From Ilyonectria destructans (lineage: Eukaryota > Ascomycota > Sordariomycetes > Hypocreales > Nectriaceae): 64,000 nt of DNA. The first letter of the stretch is position 1. The number at the start of each line of letters is the position of its first letter. The DNA lies in contig JAHEWK010000001.1 in the NCBI GenBank assembly GCA_020740775.1, forward strand, positions 3,596,001 to 3,660,000, read 5' to 3'. Below are positions 57,015 to 64,000 of the stretch, piece by piece. The notes under the pieces were generated by a model. It was given only the letters and a program-made list of their open reading frames with translations, did no database searches and was not told the DNA's origin. The position numbers and the translations under genes were made by a program.

Positions 57015-58028
57015 ATGTCTCGTTCCAGCTTCGACGGCTCTGTTCAGCACCTCATACCCCTCTACCGACCAGACAGTGGGCTTACTATGACCTCACACAG
57101 GAACCGCGCTCTCTCCATCCGCTCCAACAGAGCCAACAAGTCCTCTGGGTCTACGGGCTCGACCACCAGGCGAGGCTTCTCCTTCAGCTCCCTCCGAGGC
57201 ACCGTCCAACCCGAGTTATCTAAAAAGCTGTTCCGCCTCATCAAGTCGGAGAACAACCTCATCGGAGCCCACGAGACGGCAGGCCGTGAGCGCGTTGCCA
57301 TTGCGACTCAGCTGTCAGAATGGGGCGAACAGACTGGAGATGATAGCATCAGCGACATCTCGGACAAGGTGGGCGTCGTCTTGAGCGAGATGGGAGAGCA
57401 GGAAGACACCTATGCGCATGCATTGGACGACTCCCGCGCGATTCTAAAGACCATCCGAAACACAGAGAAGAGTGTGCAGCCTAGTAGGGACGGAAAGAGC
57501 AAAATTGCGGACGAGATTCAACGCATCAAGATGAAGGAACCGGAGAGTGCGAAGTTGGTGGTTCTGGAGCAGGAACTAGTACGGGCCGAAGCTGAGAACT
57601 TGGTGGCAGAGGCCCAGCTCTCCAATATCGTATGTGCTAATGTCCCCGGTTTTTATTTATTTATTACTGACAACCTCAAGACTCGCCAGAAGCTCAAGGA
57701 GGCCTACGCAGCAGAGTTCGCCGCCACCATCGAGCGGGCGGAGAAACAAATCATCCTCGCCAAGCATGGGCGCCGGCTCTTGGATCTCTTGGACGACACT
57801 CCCGTTGTCCCAGGAGATTCACGGCCAGTGTATGAGCACTCTGCCCAGGCTCGCCAGGTTCTCAACGACTGCGAGGACGACCTGAAGGAATGGCAGCCTG
57901 AAGCAGATGTCTACAAGACACCAGTTCAAAGTCGGTCGCCGAGTCTCAAGGGCAAGGAAAAGGAGATGTCTGTAGTTGACGAGACAGAGCCAGTGCATAC
58001 CGATTCGAAACCTGAGACTGCGGTTTAA
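57015..58028 (+). CDS. Eisosome core protein, Pil1/Lsp1 family
   Basis: Exons are 57015-57629 and 57681-58028, giving 320 residues. The family BAR-like core is clear: PELSKKLFRLIKSENNLIG, RERVAIATQLSEWGEQ, LVVLEQELVRAEAENLVAEA, TRQKLKEAYAAEFAATIERA, EKQIILAKHGRRLL and LLDDTPVVPGD. These proteins assemble into half-cylinders that shape plasma-membrane furrows (eisosomes). The N-terminus (MSRSSFDGSVQHLIPLYRPD) is unlike canonical Pil1 (MHRTYSM...), so this is probably the second paralogue type (Aspergillus PilB-like). The 51-nt intron is stop-free and a multiple of three; removing it restores the conserved QLSNI-TRQK junction. Confidence 0.92.
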   Translation: MSRSSFDGSVQHLIPLYRPDSGLTMTSHRNRALSIRSNRANKSSGSTGSTTRRGFSFSSLRGTVQPELSKKLFRLIKSENNLIGAHETAGRERVAIATQLSEWGEQTGDDSISDISDKVGVVLSEMGEQEDTYAHALDDSRAILKTIRNTEKSVQPSRDGKSKIADEIQRIKMKEPESAKLVVLEQELVRAEAENLVAEAQLSNIVCANVPGFYLFITDNLKTRQKLKEAYAAEFAATIERAEKQIILAKHGRRLLDLLDDTPVVPGDSRPVYEHSAQARQVLNDCEDDLKEWQPEADVYKTPVQSRSPSLKGKEKEMSVVDETEPVHTDSKPETAV

Positions 58029-59197
58029 AGGGTGAGAATAAGCTATGCCTGACTTTGCGCTACTTTGGTTGGAGAGTTGATGGGTTTACTACGGTTGATG
58101 GTGTTTGTTCCTTGGCCTGACTGGGGGCTCTCTGCGATTGCTTTCTGGCGCTGTTGTACGATATCCTATTGAGTGACTGGTTGTATCGGTAGTTTCCACT
58201 GTGTCCTTCTAACTCGGTCCGTTAACTGTTGTGAGGCTTGCAACCGGGGATATTTGCAGGGACAGGGATGGCAACAAGTGCCGGACCATCGGAGCGGAGC
58301 ATCCAGCTGTCGCGGAATGGAGACGGTTGCAGCTTCCGCCGAGGCTTGGCGAAGCTCCGTCGAGGCTCCAACGTTCGCCCGAATCCAATCAATATGAGGT
58401 GATCACTCAACGTGGGTCTAGCCGTCCTTGACGCGGCTTTTTATTAGACAAGGTGCCGATGAATGGAATTGTGAGAGTGTGTTTTGAACCCGCCGTCATG
58501 ACGGCTACCCTAGACCAGGTCAGGTTAGCGTCCGTGACCAGGTTCCGATGAAAGGTCCGAGGCCACGCATCCTCAGGCACATCTCCGTCTTCCCGCTCCC
58601 CGATGAAAGTGCCGGTAGCTTAGAAAAAGACCTCGGTCGTCACGAGCATCCAGAGCCGACGACCGACGCCCGCGGAAAACGAGAGCTGGGGTGAGTGCGT
58701 GACCGTGTAACAACACTGCGTGTATTTTTATATTTGGGTTCCCTTGAGCCAGCCCATTTCCCCTTCTCTCCGGGGTCTCCACTCCCCCCGATCCGTTGTT
58801 GTTGATGCTCGCTCTCCAAGCTTGCCGGCTGCAGAGGTCGGTGTCCGTCTCCCCCCTACGAGCGCTGCCACAGCCTATACAGCCCTTACAGCCGCTATCG
58901 CACTCGCTGCTACTACGGGGCCTCCCGCCGTACTCGCTGACGCACTCGCTGCCGCTGTCGCCATCGCTCCCAACTCCAGGGCCTGTACGGGCCAATCACA
59001 CCGCAACGCTGGCGACACACATTACTGGAGCCAGGCCCAGCCTGACCCAGCACAATACCCCGCCCCCTCCATCCTCCCACTCTCTCGCCGCCTCGACGTC
59101 GACCTTCGTCTCCAACAAAATTTCTTCTCGACGAACGGCCCAAATCGCTCGTCACCTCTCTTCGAGCTCCCCGTCCAATTCCCACTCGCCGCCCAGC
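58029..59197. promoter_or_regulatory. Promoter and leader region of the pyrophosphatase gene
   Basis: A 1.17-kb gap. It holds a 14-bp palindrome GCCGTCATGACGGC (58492-58505) and a TATA-like TTTTTATATTT (58725-58735). From 58805 onward the sequence is open in the pyrophosphatase frame (see finding). Confidence 0.5.
58492..58505. promoter_or_regulatory. 14-bp palindrome GCCGTCATGACGGC
   Basis: A perfect palindrome 233 bp upstream of a TATA-like sequence before the pyrophosphatase gene; possibly a dimer binding site. Confidence 0.5.
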
Positions 59198-60450
59198 ATG
59201 GCTTCCCCCTACAACGTCCGCAAGGTCGCGGCTGCCAACACCTTCGAGCACCGCGTCTACATTGAGAAGGATGGCATCCCCGTCTCGCCCTTCCACGATA
59301 TTCCTCTGTACGCCAACGCGGAGCAGACCATCCTGAACATGGTTGTTGAGATTCCTCGATGGACCAATGCTAAGCAGGAGGTAAGCTTCATCTCGCTCTC
59401 CCTCGTCTTTTGTTTTGCCGCGGTGTCTACTGCTGTACTCGACCTCGCCGTCGTCTTGGATCAAGCTTCCACAGTCGAGCTCCCCACCGCCTGCCCCTCC
59501 CCCTCCTAGGGGTTGGGCATCCTGCTCCTCGCCACGTCAGCCCTCATAACCACGAACACTGTGCTAATCACCCTGCCACCAGATCTCCAAGGAGGAGCTC
59601 CTCAACCCCATCAAGCAGGACACCAAGAAGGGCAAGCTTCGCTTCGTCCGAAACTGCTTCCCCCACAAGGGCTACCTGTGGAACTACGGTGCCTTCCCCC
59701 AGGTATGATCAACCCATGTCTCACATCTCCAACCCTACCCAAACACGTGCGTCAGACCGCTAACTCTCCCTCTGCAGACCTGGGAGGACCCCAACTCCAT
59801 CCACCCCGAGACCAAGGCCAAGGGCGACAACGACCCTCTCGATGTCTGCGAGATCGGCGAGCTCGTCGGCTACACTGGTCAGGTGAAGCAGGTCAAGGTT
59901 CTCGGTGTCATGGCCCTTCTCGACGAGGAGGAGACTGACTGGAAGGTCATTGTCATTGACATCAACGATCCTCTGGCTTCCAAGCTCAACGACGTTGAGG
60001 ATGTTGAGCGACACCTGCCTGGTCTCCTCCGAGCCACCAATGAGTGGTTCCGCATCTACAAGATTCCCGACGGCAAGCCCGAGAACCAGTTCGCCTTCAC
60101 CGGCGAGTGCAAGAACAAGAGGTTAGTTGTTCCAATGGACCTTGCCGACATGAGAAACTAACCATTCTGTAATAGCTACGCCATGGAGGTTGTCCGTGAG
60201 TGTGCTGAGGCTTGGGAGCGCCTGATCACCGGCAAGACCCCTGCCGGCGGCATCGCCCTGTAAGTATATTGACATGCTTTTTACCCAGCTCATACTGACA
60301 TCTCGCAGCACCAACACCAACGTCCCCCAGTCTCCTTCCCGCGTGGACCCCAGCCAGCTCCCTCCTCTGCCCCCTCACGAGGAGCTTCCCGCTGAGAAGA
60401 TTGACGCCTCTATTGACAAGTGGTTCTTCATCAGCGGTGCCTCCGCTTAA
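59198..60450 (+). CDS. IPP1: Inorganic pyrophosphatase, family I
   Basis: Exons are 59198-59380, 59583-59702, 59778-60121, 60176-60259 and 60309-60450, giving 290 residues (yeast Ipp1 has 287). Landmarks are [39 protein letters not shown], the metal-binding signature DNDPLD with Asp118, Asp120 and Asp123, and [12 protein letters not shown]. The enzyme hydrolyses pyrophosphate in the cytosol, driving biosynthetic reactions. The start at 59198 follows the conserved length. The frame stays open upstream to an ATG at 58805, so a form with about 131 more residues is possible. The first intron is 202 nt, the others 49-75. Confidence 0.95.
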
Positions 60451-60689
60451 GCGCGTTTACAGGCCCGTACATGAGAAAATGCAAAGATGTCTAGTAGCCA
60501 TATAGTGTGTAAAAACTTGCACGTAGGCACATAAGACTTCGGCGCAATACAAGAAGAACTGATCAATTGCCGTCATATTGTATTGTACAGAGACTGTGAT
60601 GTCGTCCCATTTGGCCGGTTCGGCCCCCGATGTAGTTCTCGCTTCCTCAAAACGCCGTCGATGCAGAGTATAGGTACAATGTAGAGTGT
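60451..60689. other. Convergent 3' flanks IPP1 / mL53 gene
   Basis: A 239-bp gap between converging genes, with no coding potential. Confidence 0.6.
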
Positions 60690-61041
60690 TTAGTCGGTAA
60701 GATCAGCCGTCTTCTGTAGTTGACGGGAGTGACGGTCAAGTTCTTCCACCAGACCCTTGATGTTGATCTTCTCGCAGTTGAAGTCCAGCTCCTTGCCATC
60801 CTCTGTGCCCAGCTAGTTAGCAGCTATTCCTACCAGAATATCCCGAGTAGCGCAACGTACTGAACTTGACTCGCAGAGAGCTGGGTTCCGTCGAGTGTCG
60901 GGGGAGCAGCGTCGTGGTGATGGCCACGCCGTTGGAGCGGGCGGTCGGAGGGAGCAAGGTCAGGAAGAGGCGGGCGGGCTTGGCGCAGGTCGAGAAGGGG
61001 TTGAACTTGGCCGTGACCTCGGTCATGAATTTGGTGATCAT
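60690..61041 (-). CDS. MRPL44: Mitochondrial large-subunit ribosomal protein mL53 (Mrpl44)
   Basis: Exons are 61041-60861 and 60802-60690, giving 97 residues. The sequence MITKFMTEVTAKFNPFSTCA, then ARLFLTLLPP and LPRHSTEPSSLRVKFKDGKEL, matches the fungal Mrpl44/mL53 family in length and motif order. The protein has a thioredoxin-like fold and belongs to the mitoribosome large subunit. The intron uses GTACGT, a GCTAAC branch and GCACAG; joining restores the KFKDGKEL motif. It diverges from SEC20 (306 bp between starts). Confidence 0.85.
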
Positions 61042-61347
61042 TTTGACGGCGGGAGCGCAGCGCGCGGGGACTCAATGGCGGCCGTAGAGTCGTGGGAGTT
61101 GGATCGTCCTATGTCGCTCGCTGGAAGCTGGTCGTGATGCTGAAATTTCGAGGGACAGCGCGTGGTCTGCATAGATGCATATCCACATACCGGGGCTGAT
61201 TCAACAACCGCAACGTCATGACGCCGGGGACCACGTTTCGCAAAGAGACAGCGTTCCAGACGAGAACGTGCCTAAAAAACAGCTTGCTGCAGGACTACCG
61301 GAGTCATCTTCTAAAATCCATATCCCAAAGCCGATTTGCCCACCACC
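61042..61347. promoter_or_regulatory. Divergent promoter mL53 gene / SEC20
   Basis: 306 bp between diverging start codons; no specific motif recognised. Confidence 0.5.
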
Positions 61348-62584
61348 ATGTCCTTCGAAGGCCTCCAGGAGCGCTTGGTAGCTCTGCAGGAGACGACAAC
61401 GCAGCTCAAGGAGCTCATCGACCGACTCGCGACCCTAAAGTTTGAGCCCGGCTCCGTGCCCCTCACCACCGATGAAGAGAACAGCGTGAGCGGCGAGCTC
61501 GGCGCGGAGATTACGCATATCCTACGGGACGGGGAGGAGGACCAGGAGCTCCTGCAAGAAGAGGTGGAATATTTTCGTGGGGCCGAGCATGACAAGGAGA
61601 GATTGAGGGAGGGCGCCGAGAAGATAGGAAAGGAACTGGCAAGGTATGCCTATTCTGAACTACTGGGATTCAGTCCTCTAACAAGGCTGCAGTTGTCGCC
61701 TATCCTTCCGAAAAGCCCGATTGTCCGCGAAGAACAGCCTGGTGCAAGCACAAAGGCTGGAACGAGAACTACTCGTCCGGTCTTACTCACAGTCTGCATC
61801 CGGGACCAGCTCCCCTCTACCGGGCGAAGAAAAGGCCCCCCTCATCGCCCGCCCCACGCGCCAGCCGTCACAGCAGCAGCATCAGTCGAGCCTCACCGAA
61901 GATGACCAGCAAATTGTCGGCGCCAGCAGCAACATGACCAGCGCCCTGCGCCGGACGCACGACCTCATCGCCGCGGAGCTGGAGCGCAGCGAGTACGCCC
62001 ACCAGACGCTGACCGAGTCGTCGGCCGCGCTCAAGCAGCTCAACGATTCATACGGCGACCTGGACAGCATGCTGGCGAGCTCCAAGGATCTGCTCGGCAC
62101 GCTGTTGCGGTCGCAGAAGAGCGATACCTGGTACCTCCAGACGGCCATGTACATGCTCATGGTTACGGGCGCGTGGCTCGTCTTCAGGAGGATTCTCTAC
62201 GGGCCGATGTGGTGGCTCGTCTGGCTGCCTATGCGACTCATCTTTGGCACGGGCGTCAAGGTTGGGGGTGCGGTGATGCAGGGAAGGTCAGTAGCGGGAG
62301 AGTCTGGCAAAATGGACGTGGGACAAGAGAACCAAGAGATTCCCGTGGAAGGTCTACCGAACAAGGATCTGCCTACGGCGAAAGTGGGCCAGGAGACTAT
62401 GGATTCGGAGTCGGTGCTAGATGATGTAGAGAAGATCGTGGAGGCCGTCAACGAGGCCGAGAAGCTCGGTAACATCCCTGAGGACAAGGATGCCGTGGTG
62501 GATGGAGCCCGGAACACCAAGAAGAGAATGTGGGAAGAGACCGAGGGGGTGACAGAGGCAGGACGGCAGAGAGACGAGCTCTGA
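61348..62584 (+). CDS. SEC20: ER/Golgi SNARE Sec20
   Basis: Exons are 61348-61643 and 61693-62584, giving 395 residues. The N-terminal half is helical (MSFEGLQERLVALQETTTQL; ASCRLSFRKARLSAKNSL across the splice). The Sec20/SNARE motif follows (NMTSALRRTHDLIAAELER, YAHQTLTESSAALKQLNDSY, MLASSKDLLGTLLRSQK). A hydrophobic segment (YLQTAMYMLMVTGAWLVF, then WWLVWLPMRLIF) precedes a charged lumenal tail. The C-terminal RDEL corresponds to the HDEL-type ER-retrieval signal of yeast Sec20. The protein works with Ufe1, Use1 and Tip20 in fusion of Golgi-derived COPI vesicles with the ER. Confidence 0.92.
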
Positions 62585-62776
62585 GATAGAGACGCCCAAA
62601 GAAATGATTCACCCGCCGTTGCCAGTTTCAAACTTGTTCATCGCCGTCCGCCCATGAACTCCGTGATATTTAACTATTGCCTACCCACCCATCTACGGGG
62701 GAAAAAAATTAAAGCCTTGTTGAAAGAGGCACCTAAGTGGTTCCTTGAGCAGTTGAATGGTGCTCATCTTTTGCGA

Positions 62777-64000
62777 TTAGGTTCGCTGGGGAGCGATCTG
62801 GGTAATTTCGGTGATCCATGGGAGACCGAGCTTTTTCATCTCAACGGCCAACTGGAAGAGATAGTCCAAGCTGTCATATGTTAGTCAACGTGGCCTATTA
62901 CCTGGTGTTGATGAGATTGGGATGGCTTACCTCTCGCACTGGGTCTTGGCCTTGTGGACGTTGTCGCCCCAGACGTAGACGCCATGTCTACGGACCAAGA
63001 CGGCGTAGGCATCTGGGTACTTCTCCATAGCCTCCTCGAGATACTCGGTGAGGTCCTCCTCGTGAGGAGTATTCTCAATGACGGGGATACGGAGGGTATC
63101 ATGGTATCCCAAGTTACCAACCTTGGTCATTCCGCGACCAAAGCCCTTGATCTGCTCGAGGTTATTGATCTCAAAGACCTTGTCCTTGCCAGGGCCCTGA
63201 GCCTCGAGCAGGAGGGTAACGAGGACGGCCCATTGCGAGTGGGTGTGGATGCAGCAGCCAGCCCCGCGACGGGTAAAGGCAGCAAGGAAGAGCGGCGTGC
63301 ACTGGGAGGGCTTGTAGGAGGGAGGAGAGCGTAGGTAGGTGCGAGGTTTCTGTTTCTGGCGGACGGCCTCAAGGTCCTGAGCGGAGAGAGACATGACGTA
63401 GATATCGGTGTTCTTCATGAGCTCCTTTTGGACGCCTGAGGGGGCGATGTAGACAAGGTCACTAATAGGGTGAAGCGTGTAAGTATAGTAACAATGGCCA
63501 TTGTAGATTACATCACGAGCAGGGTGAATTCAGTGCCCTCTTTCGGAACAATGCTCAATTGGGGTGGTGAGAGTCGGGAGATATGAAATTGTCAACAGGA
63601 GTCATGATGGTCAGAGAGTCGTTGTCAACTAACGACACCAGTCTCATGGAGGGTTCGTGGGGATACGCGAGCAAAAAATGAAGTGGGTTGCCTTCATTGC
63701 GTTGGGTGGAATGAAAGGTAGCGAGGGTTGTGAGGTAGAGATGGGTAGGTAAATCAATCGCTTGATGGTTGTATAAATGAAGCCCCTCATGAATGTACAA
63801 GTCTGTCACATGCATGAGGGATAGAGGGGTGGAATACGGCAGCGTGGGGTAATTACACCACCCGAAAAACGAGATGAAAAAAAAAGACGTACTCATCTCG
63901 GATGGAGCAACCGCCTCCAGTTCCCGTGACCCATCCCAAGGTCCAGAACTTGGCGCATAGAGAGGGAATCAGGTTGGCCGGATGGTTGGGATCCACGGAG
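62777..64000 (-). CDS. MDE1: Methylthioribulose-1-phosphate dehydratase, 5' end cut by window edge
   Basis: Visible exons are 64000-63893, 63461-62931 and 62870-62777, covering about 243 residues; the N-terminus is outside. Class II aldolase-type features are [30 protein letters not shown], metal-ligand HTH in [24 protein letters not shown], and a third metal ligand in [17 protein letters not shown]. This enzyme dehydrates methylthioribulose-1-phosphate in the methionine salvage cycle that recycles methylthioadenosine. The first visible intron is 431 nt, long for this genome. The C-terminal exon reads [12 protein letters not shown]. It converges with SEC20 (192 bp). Confidence 0.93.

Noticed and set aside
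1..64000. Transposons, CRISPR, biosynthetic cluster, prokaryotic elements
   Set aside because: No transposase or reverse-transcriptase motifs, terminal repeats, spaced direct-repeat arrays, or PKS/NRPS/terpene genes were seen; introns throughout show ordinary fungal nuclear DNA.

Overview
The window is ordinary gene-rich nuclear DNA of a filamentous ascomycete. Short introns (about 45-100 nt) with GTAAGT/GTATGT donors, CTAAC/CTGAC branch sites and YAG acceptors are everywhere. The proteins read as Sordariomycete, and several (the hexokinase N-terminus, the Mob1 and Pil1 variants, the Sec20 form) look hypocrealean. The order-level placement is inference from remembered family sequences, not a database result. 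I found no rRNA, tRNA, transposon, CRISPR array or secondary-metabolite cluster.

Layout, left to right. At 1-525 (-) is the 5' end of a patatin-type triacylglycerol lipase, then LEO1 of the Paf1 complex (-), MOB1 (+) and a DUF3237 protein (-). A 7.5 kb stretch without a recognisable gene follows (6227-13682). It leads into a 614-residue bZIP factor (+) that has a hydrophobic, membrane-like segment C-terminal to its zipper. A second sparse stretch (15580-17981) follows. Then come a Sel1-repeat protein (-), a five-finger CCCH protein of ZC3H3 type (-) divergent from THOC7 (+), tubulin cofactor A (-), the cohesin kleisin RAD21 (-), the Golgi Ca/Mn pump PMR1 (+), COG4 (+), the tRNA t6A enzyme SUA5 (+), coatomer zeta (-) divergent from MCM4 (+), cystathionine gamma-synthase (-), the polyphosphate polymerase VTC4 (-), arginine methyltransferase RMT2 (+), hexokinase (-) divergent from the oligosaccharyltransferase subunit OST1 (+), a small histidine-rich protein (+), a Pil1-family eisosome protein (+), inorganic pyrophosphatase (+), mitoribosomal protein mL53 (-), the SNARE SEC20 (+) and, cut by the right edge, the methionine-salvage enzyme MDE1 (-).

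The genes are mostly housekeeping. Secretory-pathway genes recur (PMR1, COG4, coatomer zeta, OST1, SEC20), as do nuclear mRNA and chromatin factors (LEO1, ZC3H3-like, THOC7, RAD21, MCM4). The genes are single transcription units and no operon-like logic is visible; several pairs share divergent promoters. I rebuilt exon structures by hand from reading-frame continuity and splice signals, and listed exon limits in each entry.

I saw no clear candidate for an undescribed multi-gene system. The observations most worth checking are: the bZIP factor with a membrane-like segment and its very long upstream region with a candidate uORF; a perfect 22-bp palindrome centred on a CRE between hexokinase and OST1; in-frame N-terminal extensions of pyrophosphatase and SUA5 that could give organelle isoforms; cell-cycle boxes in the MCM4 promoter; and a conserved-looking histidine-rich microprotein.
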